Of a stretch of DNA of 9,472 nt, positions 1-6,487 are shown piece after piece. The stretch covers positions 1 through 9,472 of the forward strand of contig NZ_BAABDL010000044.1 of NCBI RefSeq assembly GCF_039539605.1. Direction: 5' to 3'. This DNA comes from Amphibacillus indicireducens. GTDB lineage: Bacteria > Bacillota > Bacilli > Bacillales > Amphibacillaceae. How positions within the stretch are numbered: position 1 is the stretch's first letter; each line of letters opens with the position of its first letter. The translations under genes were made by a program, and so were the position numbers. The notes beneath the pieces are model-generated. The model was not told the origin of the DNA. It saw only the letters and a program-made list of their open reading frames with translations, and made no database searches.

Positions 1-2
1 TA

Positions 3-65
3 ACTGGCATTCGCTTTTGGCAATTTAATGGGCAAATCACCTATAAAAAATCAAGTTATGAATAA
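3..65 (+). CDS. possible C-terminal tail of an unidentified protein, cut by the window edge
   Basis: Frame 3 is open from the left edge to a TAA at 63-65 and reads TGIRFWQFNGQITYKKSSYE. The composition (one Trp, several aromatic residues, a charged end) is compatible with real protein, and a plus-strand gene here would converge on gerR with a gap of about 40 bp. Only 20 residues are visible, no family can be recognised, and such a short open frame can arise by chance. Frame 1 also has an ATG-initiated 18-codon frame (28-84), with no visible support. Confidence 0.3.
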   Translation, partial: TGIRFWQFNGQITYKKSSYE

Positions 66-107
66 TGCAGGTTTTATTAAGTAGAAGATCAATTAAGTTT
101 CACTAAC

Positions 108-572
108 TTATATGTCAATTTCATTGATGAGTAATTTAATTTTTTTAAATAATGTTTGATAGTTGGTGATTTCCTCTTGGAGTCGCTTATTCTCTTCAAT
201 ATAAATATGGTTTTGAGTTCCATTTTGACTCATCGCTTGATTTTTCGTTTCAATTTTCAACTTTTCAAGCCACTGAATTGCTTGATCAACAGACTTTATT
301 GAACTCTCTTCTTCAATACTCTGAGGGTCACTTAAGTCTTGGTGTTGAAACTTTTTGCGAGCTTGTTTCGCCTCATCTATTTCTAGTCGATAGTTTTTTC
401 TAATCGTTGCATTCCATCTAAAACCACAGGCTGCTGGAGTTCGATTTAATTGCTCAGCAACATCTTTAAAACTTTCTAACTGAGTATAGCCTTTTTTAAT
501 ATAGTCAATCACTGTCTTTGCAAGCAACATATCCTCTTCTTTTGTCCATGCATCTTGTCGATTTACTCCCAT
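108..572 (-). CDS. gerR: GerR/YlbO, RsfA-family sporulation transcription factor
   Basis: A 154-residue protein of the RsfA/YlbO family. Residues 5-62 form a Myb/SANT-like helix-turn-helix domain (DAWTKEED, then NRTPAACGFRWNATIRKNY). Residues 62-120 are a charged linker, and 125-150 look like a coiled coil suited to oligomerisation. In B. subtilis the protein at this locus, GerR, is a mother-cell regulator made under sigma-E that tunes sigma-E genes and spore-coat genes; the family can be seen here, while the role is transferred from B. subtilis through sequence and gene position. The frame extends upstream to a GTG at 608, but AAGGAG at 582-587 lies 9 nt before the ATG at 572, which is therefore chosen as the start. 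It lies downstream of rpmF, separated by a terminator, so it should have its own promoter. Confidence 0.85.
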   Translation of the reverse strand: MGVNRQDAWTKEEDMLLAKTVIDYIKKGYTQLESFKDVAEQLNRTPAACGFRWNATIRKNYRLEIDEAKQARKKFQHQDLSDPQSIEEESSIKSVDQAIQWLEKLKIETKNQAMSQNGTQNHIYIEENKRLQEEITNYQTLFKKIKLLINEIDI

Positions 573-623
573 CCTCACTCGCTCCTTATTCCAGTTTACT
601 TGATCCACTTAGGTGTTTACTTT

Positions 624-632
624 ATCTATATG
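624..632 (-). promoter_or_regulatory. candidate sigma-E-like -10 element for gerR
   Basis: The minus strand reads GCATATAGAT about 50 nt before the gerR ATG, resembling the CATAnAnT-type -10 of sigma-E, the factor known to drive gerR in B. subtilis. No good -35 partner was found at the usual 14-15 nt spacing, so the call is weak. Confidence 0.2.
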
Positions 633-699
633 CAATACAAATCATTGATAGAATAATCATTTTAGAAACTGCATCAACGAGTGAGGAACGTTGATAGAC

Positions 700-734
700 A
701 AAAAAATGCTAGCTCTATATTGAGCTAGCATTTT
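700..734 (-). terminator. intrinsic terminator of the yceD-rpmF operon
   Basis: A perfect 10-bp stem (706-715 with 722-731) has a 6-nt loop and extends by A-T pairs at its base. On the minus strand it is followed by seven U residues (700-706). It lies about 20 bp after the rpmF stop and separates rpmF from gerR. Confidence 0.9.
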
Positions 735-753
735 GATCGGTTTGTTAAAATAA

Positions 754-927
754 TTAAGCTTCAACAACCTCTTTACCATCGTAATGGCCACACGCTTTAC
801 AAACATGGTGAGGTTTAGTTAGTTCATCACAATTTGAACATACAACCATTCCTGGTACATGTAGTTTTTTATGCGTACGTCTTTGATTTGTTACTTTTTT
901 AGATGTTCTTCTTTTTGGTACTGCCAT
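754..927 (-). CDS. rpmF: 50S ribosomal protein L32
   Basis: A 57-residue protein that is basic at its N-terminus (MAVPKRRTSKK), the typical start of bacterial L32. It carries four cysteines in two CxxC pairs, C30-x2-C33 and C43-x2-C46, so this is the zinc-binding (C+) form of L32, a late-assembling protein of the large ribosomal subunit. The length is normal for the family. A strong Shine-Dalgarno (AAGGAGG on the minus strand, around 936-942) precedes the ATG at 927. It follows yceD by 74 bp in the same direction, the usual pairing, and is closed by the hairpin at 700-734. The gene is too short for an automatic length cutoff but is unmistakable. Confidence 0.97.
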   Translation of the reverse strand: MAVPKRRTSKKVTNQRRTHKKLHVPGMVVCSNCDELTKPHHVCKACGHYDGKEVVEA

Positions 928-1001
928 TTCCTACACCTCCTTCACTTCCAAAACGAAAATCTCATTAGATAAAGAGTGGAAGTGACTTTTTACATTTATC
1001 T

Positions 1002-1523
1002 TCATTGATTTTCATTTTTCTTCTCATTCAGTAATGACTGTAATTTCGCCATCCGCGGATCAATCTTATTCTCATTTTCTTCTTCAGTAATAACTGACCA
1101 GCCATCACCAGAAGAAAGTGCATTTTCTTCAATTTGATCTTCAGTAGCGTAGAACCTAAATGGAATCTCTAAGATTACATTTTCCTTGATATATGGTCCT
1201 AAGTCAAGGATTTCTCCTTCAACACGGTGAATATCTGACTCATCATCTTCTTCAAAATAAGGATCATCCGAAAACAGCTCTAAAGTGTTCACTTCAAATG
1301 GATAAGGGACATCAACCAATGTCCTTGCACACGGCAAAATCATTTCACCAGTTATTTGTAACTGACAATGAATCAAGCCATCTTGTTTTTCAGCTTCACA
1401 CTTTACAAATACAGAACCAATTTTTCGAATATCATTATTTAATTGTTCAAGTTCAGACACATCAACTGTTGCTTCAATTGGTAAACCATCCGATTGAATC
1501 ATCTTTCGGAGTGGAATTTTCAT
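1002..1523 (-). CDS. yceD: YceD/DUF177 family protein, 23S rRNA accumulation
   Basis: A 173-residue DUF177 protein (YlbN in B. subtilis). Family marks are the C65-A-R-T-L motif followed by DVPYPFEV, an acidic middle part (DDPYFEEDDESD, about 86-97), the DLGPYIKENVILEIP segment (107-121), and the C-terminal IDPRMAKLQSLL helix (154-165). Members are required for normal 23S rRNA accumulation in E. coli and plant chloroplasts; the mechanism is not settled. An in-frame GTG at 1532 overlaps the GAGGTG ribosome binding site, so the ATG at 1523 is taken as the start. It is the first gene of the yceD-rpmF operon and sits behind a good sigma-A promoter (1551-1579). Pairing with rpmF is typical across bacteria and supports a ribosome-assembly role. 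Confidence 0.93.
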   Translation of the reverse strand: MKIPLRKMIQSDGLPIEATVDVSELEQLNNDIRKIGSVFVKCEAEKQDGLIHCQLQITGEMILPCARTLVDVPYPFEVNTLELFSDDPYFEEDDESDIHRVEGEILDLGPYIKENVILEIPFRFYATEDQIEENALSSGDGWSVITEEENENKIDPRMAKLQSLLNEKKNENQ

Positions 1524-1550
1524 TGTAATCACCTCGAAAGCACAAAGTAT

Positions 1551-1579
1551 ATTTTAAAAGGAATTCGTCTATTTGTCAA
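1551..1579 (-). promoter_or_regulatory. sigma-A promoter for yceD-rpmF
   Basis: The minus strand has TTGACA (1574-1579), a 17-nt spacer, then TAAAAT (1551-1556). The -35 is perfect and the -10 matches 5 of 6 at the optimal spacing. The predicted transcript starts about 20 nt upstream of the yceD ATG. Confidence 0.75.
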
Positions 1580-1588
1580 TATAATTTC

Positions 1589-1617
1589 TTGACAGTTTAA
1601 AAATAACTGATTAAAGT
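1589..1617 (+). promoter_or_regulatory. candidate sigma-A promoter for tmcAL
   Basis: TTGACA (1589-1594), a 17-nt spacer, then TAAAGT (1612-1617, 4 of 6). A second possible -10, TACAAT (1636-1641), lies closer to the gene but has no clear -35. The -35 boxes of this promoter and of the yceD promoter point away from each other, 9 bp apart. Confidence 0.55.
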
Positions 1618-1661
1618 TAAAATTAGTCGTTATGGTACAATAATACATAGGAGTGATTCGT

Positions 1662-2867
1662 ATGAAAGCTGTCGGTTTAATTGTTGAATATAATCCCCTC
1701 CATAATGGCCACTTACATCATATCGAACAAGCACGATTAAAGTCAAACGCAGAGATTGTTGTTGCAATTATGAGCGGAAATTTTTTGCAACGAGGTGAGC
1801 CTGCGATTGTTGATAAATTTACTCGGGCAAAAATGGCACTTAAACAACAGATTGATCTGGTTTTTGAATTGCCAACGGTTTACGCGATTCAGCACAGTGA
1901 TCTATTTGCCTATGGAGCAATCCGGATTTTAGATGCCTTGCATGTTGATCAAGTTATTTTTGGTAGTGAGCAAGGTGAAATCAATTCTTTTACTCATGCG
2001 ATCCAACTTATTGATCAAAATCGACCGCTGTATGATGCTGAGTTACAAAAACAACTCAATCAGGGACACAGCTATCCCATGGCGAACAAATTTGCACTTG
2101 AAGCACTTAGTTCCGATCGTCTTCCCGATTTAACAATGCCTAATAACATTTTAGGTTTAAGCTATTTAAGAGCACAACAACAAATTAATTCTGAACTGAA
2201 GATTGATACGATCAAACGGATTCAAGCAGATTATCACCAGTCTGAATTATCTTACCCAATTACGAGTGCAACGAGTATCCGAAACCAAATAACTGATTCA
2301 TTAATCGGGCAAACAAATGCCTCACTCGCGATGCCATTATCAAGTTTTCAATTATTAAAAGACTATTGGCAAACCGCAGAGTCGTTTCATAATTGGGAGC
2401 TTTATTTTCCGCTATTAAAGTATCGGATTTTAAGTGATTCTGTTGATCAATTGAGAGCAATTCATGGTATGACTGAAGGTTTAGAGTATCGTTTGAAAAA
2501 GATGATTCACTCAAGCCATACATTCGTTGAGTTTTTAAATAAAACTCAAACAAAACGCTATACTAAGACACGATTACAGCGGCTTTTTGTCCATCTTTTA
2601 TTGCAATTAACTAAAGAAGACATGCAACATCAATTAGAGCGGGTTGATCAGATTGATGAAGTTCGATTGTTGGCAATGAGCAAAAATGGCCAAGCTTATT
2701 TAAATCACCTTAAACAATCGAGCAATTTAAAGATTGTCAGTCAATTAAGCAGAAATCTATCCGATCGAATGATGATTGATGAAAAAGCAGCAGCAATTTA
2801 TTACTTACCTTTAAAAAGTGAAGCTCAGAGCACCCTACGTCAACAAGAATTTAAGCCACCATTCTAA
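1662..2867 (+). CDS. tmcAL: tRNA(Met) cytidine acetate ligase TmcAL (YlbM)
   Basis: A 401-residue protein of the HIGH-type nucleotidyltransferase superfamily. The N-terminus KAVGLIVEYNPLHNGH contains the ATP-binding HxGH motif (H14-N-G-H17). It is followed by MSGNFLQRGEP (37-47), the family signature around the active site, and SATSIR (202-207), which corresponds to the second nucleotide-binding motif. TmcAL activates acetate with ATP to acetyl-AMP and forms N4-acetylcytidine at wobble position 34 of elongator tRNA-Met. Length and motifs are intact. A GTG at 1653 is in frame, but the ribosome binding site (TAGGAG, 1648-1653) places the start at the ATG at 1662. It is divergent from yceD and followed at once by a terminator, so it is transcribed alone. 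Confidence 0.95.
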   Translation: MKAVGLIVEYNPLHNGHLHHIEQARLKSNAEIVVAIMSGNFLQRGEPAIVDKFTRAKMALKQQIDLVFELPTVYAIQHSDLFAYGAIRILDALHVDQVIFGSEQGEINSFTHAIQLIDQNRPLYDAELQKQLNQGHSYPMANKFALEALSSDRLPDLTMPNNILGLSYLRAQQQINSELKIDTIKRIQADYHQSELSYPITSATSIRNQITDSLIGQTNASLAMPLSSFQLLKDYWQTAESFHNWELYFPLLKYRILSDSVDQLRAIHGMTEGLEYRLKKMIHSSHTFVEFLNKTQTKRYTKTRLQRLFVHLLLQLTKEDMQHQLERVDQIDEVRLLAMSKNGQAYLNHLKQSSNLKIVSQLSRNLSDRMMIDEKAAAIYYLPLKSEAQSTLRQQEFKPPF

Positions 2868-2905
2868 AAAGCACATCCTCTAAAAATTGAGCAATGTGCT
2901 TTTTT
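2866..2905 (+). terminator. terminator of tmcAL
   Basis: An 11-bp stem, AAAAAGCACAT (2866-2876) with its complement (2894-2904), ends in a T run at 2900-2905. It overlaps the tmcAL stop codon. The flanking A tract means it could also stop transcripts coming from ylbL on the other strand. Confidence 0.85.
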
Positions 2906-3054
2906 GTTTACTTATCAATAATAGCGTTGCATAAAAAAATTAAGCTAAAATCAAGTGATATGATTAGCTCTAAGTAAGAGGATCACACCCGCAGCTGAGT
3001 GATGTTTCGCTTTCCTCGAAAATAAAGATCAATTTTCTTCGTGCGATGTTTATT

Positions 3055-3198
3055 CGGGGAAGCTTTCCTTATCCTACGGGCAGGTGTTTATGGTGGGACG
3101 AGTAATCGCAGTCCCAGTCCCAAGGCTTGAGCTAACTTTGCCAAGTAAAGCCCGCTTGTCAAAGTGGATCTCAAGCTCTTGCTTTTCCCGTGGGAGTC
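3055..3198 (-). repeat. palindromic intergenic repeat, copy A (minus orientation)
   Basis: Read on the minus strand this runs from GACTCCCACGGGAAAAGC (start 3198) through GAGATCCACTTTG and TTAGCTCAAGCC to GCCCGTAGGATAAGG and TTCCCCG. The order of motifs matches copy B (3288-3401), with an extra stretch of roughly 40 nt in the middle. It has internal hairpins: GCTTGAG at 3125-3131 with 3170-3176, and a 6-bp stem at 3135-3140 with 3160-3165. It resembles the short GC-richer repeats (GGGAAAAGCGTGAGC type) common between genes in Bacillaceae; that comparison is from memory. Confidence 0.6.
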
Positions 3199-3287
3199 TA
3201 CACATCTCTCATCTGCTAAATAGAATCTTTCATGTGATACATTGACAAAGGTTCTTTGTATCCTGTAAGAAATTAGACATTAGCGTA

Positions 3288-3401
3288 GGGAAAATATGAA
3301 GACACCAGCGGGAATAGCGTGAGCCGAAGATCCACTTGGTAAAGTGGTCTTCTTTACCAAGTTAGCTGAGGCACGCCCGCGGTAAGCGAAATATTTTCCC
3401 G
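3288..3401 (+). repeat. palindromic intergenic repeat, copy B (plus orientation)
   Basis: The outer arms GGGAAAATAT (3288-3297) and ATATTTTCCC (3391-3400) are perfect inverted repeats. Within them, AGCGGGAATAGCG is partly complementary to CGCCCGCGG. The centre is a perfect 10-bp hairpin, CTTGGTAAAG (3335-3344) with CTTTACCAAG (3352-3361), around a 7-nt loop. The whole unit can therefore fold into one long interrupted hairpin. It is related to copy A in opposite orientation. Confidence 0.65.
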
Positions 3402-3524
3402 TAGCGGTTGTATTGATTGATCAGTATCAGTTCTCTCAAATCACAATGATAAGACTTGACATAAGAAAGAAAAGTTTACGCAACGCTACTGACTTATCAA
3501 TGATTAATAACTTAGTTTCTAAAA

Positions 3525-4532
3525 TTACTGTAAATAATCAAGTGCTTCTTGGAAGTGGTCGATTGGGACGATTTCCATATCCGTTCCGATCGCTTCAGCA
3601 GTTGCTTTGGCTAATTCGTAGTTCGATCCTTCTCGCCCATTTTCATTCGGAACAAAGAAAATCTCACAACCCTCCCGATCAGCAGCAACAACTTTTTTAT
3701 CTACACCGCCGATCCGATATACGTTCCCATTGTAATCAATCTCACCCGTACCAGCTATTTTTAATCCGTTCGTTAAATCTGCCTCAACTAATTGATCATA
3801 AATCTCTAAAGCCATCACAAGACCTGCACTTGGTCCACCAATATCACCACTTGCAAATTCAATTGATCGATCAAAATCAACCTCACGATTCGTTACGAGC
3901 TGAATCCCAATTCCATGTTTAGCAGGATCATCTGGAAACGGGACCAATTCAATCGTTGTTTCAAACCTCTCGTTATCTCGCTCAACGAGAAACGTCAATT
4001 CGTCGCCAACAGAATACTGATCAACTGTTTCAACCAAGTGGTCAGCATCGATAATCTTAACACCTTCAACCTCGATAATTTTATCAGCTGTTTGTAAAAC
4101 CGCTTCAGCTGGCATCTCTTCTAAAACAGATACTACATAGACTCCTTCATAATGAATATCAATTGGTTCTCCCGCAGCTTCGTAGGCAACGACAATGGCT
4201 GCTTCTTGAGAATTCTCCATTAATTGCAATTGTGCTTCTAAATAACTTTGCCGATCATACCCTTCAGGAAAAAGATCTTCCATGTGATGAATATCTTGAT
4301 AGTTTGAAAAATTAGCTACTAATAATGTGATCGGTGTCGCTTGCCCCCCTCTAACCGTCACAAGGTGAAGATCTCCCTCACTCTCTGTCGCTTCTGCAAC
4401 TCTGACAACTGGATTTAACGGCTCTGCTGTACCAGGACTGTATATGTAATAAGGTAAGGGCATATATGAAAGCGCCATAACTAATCCTAAAATTAAGATA
4501 AATGTAATAAGTTTTCTATATTGTCGCAACAC
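3525..4532 (-). CDS. ylbL: YlbL, membrane-anchored PDZ / Lon-type serine protease
   Basis: A 335-residue protein. Residues 7-24 form one transmembrane segment after a short basic N-terminus, so the rest is extracytoplasmic. Residues about 125-195 are a PDZ domain (YEGVYVVSVLEEMPAEAVLQ), and about 205-320 a Lon/S16 protease domain. The catalytic dyad is visible: Ser235 in GGPSAG and Lys280 in the IGGVDKK segment, aligned to the Lon lysine. No AAA+ domain is present. In B. subtilis YlbL was reported to act with the CtpA protease in clearing the SOS division inhibitor YneA; transfer to this species is inference. The start is a GTG at 4532 behind GGAGGGAG (4538-4545). It is transcribed away from spoVV. 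The ylbK gene expected just upstream is absent. Confidence 0.93.
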   Translation of the reverse strand: MLRQYRKLITFILILGLVMALSYMPLPYYIYSPGTAEPLNPVVRVAEATESEGDLHLVTVRGGQATPITLLVANFSNYQDIHHMEDLFPEGYDRQSYLEAQLQLMENSQEAAIVVAYEAAGEPIDIHYEGVYVVSVLEEMPAEAVLQTADKIIEVEGVKIIDADHLVETVDQYSVGDELTFLVERDNERFETTIELVPFPDDPAKHGIGIQLVTNREVDFDRSIEFASGDIGGPSAGLVMALEIYDQLVEADLTNGLKIAGTGEIDYNGNVYRIGGVDKKVVAADREGCEIFFVPNENGREGSNYELAKATAEAIGTDMEIVPIDHFQEALDYLQ

Positions 4533-4607
4533 TTAGACTCCCTCCAATAATTGAGTTCAAACATCCAATTTAGAACTCTTTCTTCTAATTGAATTTGTAG
4601 CTTGTTA

Positions 4608-4637
4608 GCATATTCCAGCATAGGACATGCGTATAGT
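4608..4637 (+). promoter_or_regulatory. candidate sigma-E promoter for spoVV
   Basis: GCATATT (4608-4614) fits the sigma-E -35 consensus. After 15 nt comes CGTATAGT (4630-4637), which matches 6 of 8 of a CATAYAHT-type -10. The B. subtilis gene is known to be sigma-E dependent. The resulting leader of about 90 nt is rather long. Confidence 0.4.
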
Positions 4638-4735
4638 TAATCAAAGCAATCAAATTCAATATTAATGTTAGTTTACTCTTTTTTTCATCTCTTGTATAGA
4701 CAGTTACAGTTAAATCGTTTGAGGAGTGATTCTTA

Positions 4736-5959
4736 GTGAAGGCAAAAATAAAATCAATTCTTTTAGCAAGTGGTGCACTGTTATTTTCAGTTTGTCTCCT
4801 CACAATGCCCACAGAAACAGTTGAAGCAAGCAGAAGAGGATTAGAGCTATGGGCTAGCACGGTCTTCCCTTCACTATTACCTTTCTTTGTCACAGGGGAA
4901 TTATTGATCGGGTTTGGTATCGTTCACTTTATTGGTGTCTTATTCGAACCAATCATGCGCCCACTATTTAATATTCCCGGTGTCGGTGGTTTCGTATGGG
5001 CAATCGGCATGGCCAGCGGTTATCCAGCGGGGGCAAATTTTACAGCTAGAATGCGACAAGAAGGACAACTGAGTCAAGTTGAAGCTGAGCGACTTGTTGC
5101 ATTCAGCAATGCATCGAATCCAATTTTTATAATCGCAGTTATTTCTGTTAGCTTTTTAAAGACACCTAGCCTCGGCTTTTTATTGGCAGGAGTTCACTAT
5201 GGAAGCAACCTACTTGTAGGTCTGATCATGCGCTTTTATCAACATAATCAGACAAACGACAGAAAAAAGGCGCCTGTTCAAGGAATTTGGAAACGAGCAT
5301 TCAATACATTGCACCACACGAGAATTAATAACAATAAACCTTTTGGAAAACTACTCGGCGATGCCGTCATCCAGGCTGTGGAAACAGCGTTAATGATTGG
5401 TGGATTTATTATTATATTTTCAGTCATTTCGACGATTTTAATTGAGACTGGAATTTTAATTTTGATTAGTAAACTATTCAGTACTTTTTTTCTATTATTT
5501 CAAATTCCACCGATTTTATCTTTACCTTTTTCAATTGGCATGTTTGAAATTACAATTGGCGCACAGCAAATTGCTTCGGTACTAAATCAATCTATGATGA
5601 TTAAAGCAATGTTAATTAGTGCTTTACTTGCTTTCAATGGTTTAAGTGTCCACGCTCAAGTAGCTAGCATTCTTGCCAGTACGGATATTCGATATCAAGC
5701 TTACCTTTATGGTCGTTTGCTCCAATCAGTCTTAGCTACAGTACTTATTTTATGCTTTTATCCTCTGTTAAATTTGAAAAATCATTCACCGATCGGACAA
5801 GCAATTCCCGTTCAAGCAGTAAGCTCAAATTATCTATCACACTTGATCGACTTTTTAAGTCAGTACGGAATGATCATCACAATCAGTAGCTTATTTGTCT
5901 GCACGATCATTTTACTTTACCGGATGATTAAACAATTAAAAAGAAAGTCAATGGATTAA
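4736..5959 (+). CDS. spoVV: SpoVV (YlbJ), sporulation integral membrane protein for dipicolinic acid transport
   Basis: A 407-residue polytopic membrane protein with many hydrophobic segments and two nucleoside-recognition (Gate) type repeats, about 40-150 and 215-340. Conserved elements include VFPSLLPFFV (43-52), the GYPAGA turn (95-100) and FSNASNP (123-129). In B. subtilis YlbJ, renamed SpoVV, sits in the outer forespore membrane and moves dipicolinic acid made in the mother cell into the intermembrane space, for later uptake by SpoVA. Length matches the family. The start is a GTG at 4736, 9 nt after GAGGAG (4721-4726). It is divergent from ylbL and convergent with coaD. The short C-terminal tail after the last hydrophobic helix is basic (KQLKRKSMD). 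Confidence 0.93.
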   Translation: MKAKIKSILLASGALLFSVCLLTMPTETVEASRRGLELWASTVFPSLLPFFVTGELLIGFGIVHFIGVLFEPIMRPLFNIPGVGGFVWAIGMASGYPAGANFTARMRQEGQLSQVEAERLVAFSNASNPIFIIAVISVSFLKTPSLGFLLAGVHYGSNLLVGLIMRFYQHNQTNDRKKAPVQGIWKRAFNTLHHTRINNNKPFGKLLGDAVIQAVETALMIGGFIIIFSVISTILIETGILILISKLFSTFFLLFQIPPILSLPFSIGMFEITIGAQQIASVLNQSMMIKAMLISALLAFNGLSVHAQVASILASTDIRYQAYLYGRLLQSVLATVLILCFYPLLNLKNHSPIGQAIPVQAVSSNYLSHLIDFLSQYGMIITISSLFVCTIILLYRMIKQLKRKSMD

Positions 5960-5979
5960 TCACCACTGACTTTCTTTAA
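5939..5979. terminator. bidirectional terminator between spoVV and coaD
   Basis: An 11-bp stem (5940-5950 with 5967-5977) extends inward by TGG/CCA across one mismatch. The spoVV TAA stop lies in the loop, and the left arm is the last codons of spoVV. On the minus strand the stem runs into a U-rich tract (CTTTCTTTTT), so it is a better terminator for coaD. On the plus strand the T run is only TTTCTTT. Confidence 0.75.
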
Positions 5980-5992
5980 GCGAATAGCTCAA

Positions 5993-6487
5993 TTAATTAT
6001 TCTGATTCTGATATTTTTCTTTTAAAGCTTTTTCAACAGCTTCTGGAACAAGATCAGTTACATTAGCATTGAACTTGGCTACTTCTTTAACAACACTTGA
6101 ACTTAAGAACGAATATTTATTGTTAGCCATAATATAAAATGTCTCAATCTCCTCGTAAAGCTTACGGTTCATTGATGTAATCTGTAATTCATACTCAAAG
6201 TCACTGACCGCTCGTAGACCTCGAACTAAAACATTCGCCTTCTTTTTCTTCGCATAATCCATTAATAATCCACCATGGCTATCAACAGATACATTATCAA
6301 GATGTTTGGTCGCTTCACTGATTAAATCCATCCGCTCTTCAATTGAAAAAAGTGGTGACTTTGATTCATTGTGGAAAACGGCGACAATCACATGATCAAA
6401 TACTTTCGCTGATCGTTCGATAATATCTAAATGTCCATATGTAATCGGATCAAAACTGCCTGGGCATATTGCTAGTCTACTACTCAT
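5993..6487 (-). CDS. coaD: phosphopantetheine adenylyltransferase CoaD
   Basis: A 164-residue enzyme for the penultimate step of coenzyme A synthesis: ATP plus 4'-phosphopantetheine gives dephospho-CoA and pyrophosphate. The sequence shows CPGSFDPITYGHLDII with the TxGH nucleotide-binding motif (16-19), VRGLR (88-92), and the ATP-binding SFLSSSVVKEVA segment (126-137). Length is normal. The frame stays open far upstream into rsmD, but family alignment puts the start at one of two adjacent ATGs (6490 or 6487). The second gives better spacing from the AAGGAAG purine tract and is used here. The gene overlaps the end of rsmD by 8 bp, so translation is probably coupled. The rsmD-coaD pairing is common in Firmicutes. 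Confidence 0.96.
   Translation of the reverse strand: MSSRLAICPGSFDPITYGHLDIIERSAKVFDHVIVAVFHNESKSPLFSIEERMDLISEATKHLDNVSVDSHGGLLMDYAKKKKANVLVRGLRAVSDFEYELQITSMNRKLYEEIETFYIMANNKYSFLSSSVVKEVAKFNANVTDLVPEAVEKALKEKYQNQNN

Larger units (their letters stand above)
2910..3501. mobile_element. MITE-like non-autonomous insertion, with flanking direct repeats
   Basis: The 10-bp sequence ACTTATCAAT occurs at 2910-2919 and again at 3492-3501. Just inside these copies are 14-bp inverted repeats with one mismatch: TAGCGTTGCATAAA (2922-2935) and its partner (3475-3488, complement TAGCGTTGCGTAAA). A target-site duplication around terminal inverted repeats is the classic mark of transposition. The enclosed 572 bp contain no plausible coding frame, so the element would need a transposase from elsewhere. 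Removing the element and one repeat leaves a compact intergenic region of about 50 bp between the tmcAL terminator and the ylbL stop. The ends differ by one base in distance to the repeat (2 versus 3 nt), so exact borders are uncertain. The transposase family cannot be told from these ends. Confidence 0.6.

Noticed and set aside
573..608. Longer gerR start at the GTG at 608
   Set aside because: No ribosome binding site precedes it, while AAGGAG sits at ideal distance before the ATG at 572.
610..660. Possible sigma-F/G promoter for gerR (GTATT, then CACCTAA)
   Set aside because: Only partial matches at both boxes; gerR is known as a mother-cell gene, so a forespore promoter is unlikely.
1193..1528. 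Plus-strand 111-codon frame opposite yceD
   Set aside because: Shadow of yceD, rich in His/Gln/Leu, with no ribosome binding site.
2970..3410. Repeats resembling a CRISPR array or rRNA/tRNA remnants
   Set aside because: Repeat copies are inverted rather than direct, of unequal length and without regular spacers; no tRNA cloverleaf or rRNA signature was found.
3413..3922. Plus-strand 169-codon frame running from the insertion into ylbL
   Set aside because: It is antisense to the conserved protease domain of ylbL, low-complexity (QQQQ, HHLQ) and without family resemblance.
4633..4735. Sigma-A promoter for ylbL on the minus strand (TTGAAT, 18 nt, TATACG)
   Set aside because: Both boxes match only 4 of 6 at non-optimal spacing; too weak to annotate.
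4585..4893. Minus-strand 102-codon frame overlapping the start of spoVV
   Set aside because: It runs antisense over the spoVV 5' end and promoter region; no family resemblance, and not a remnant of ylbK.
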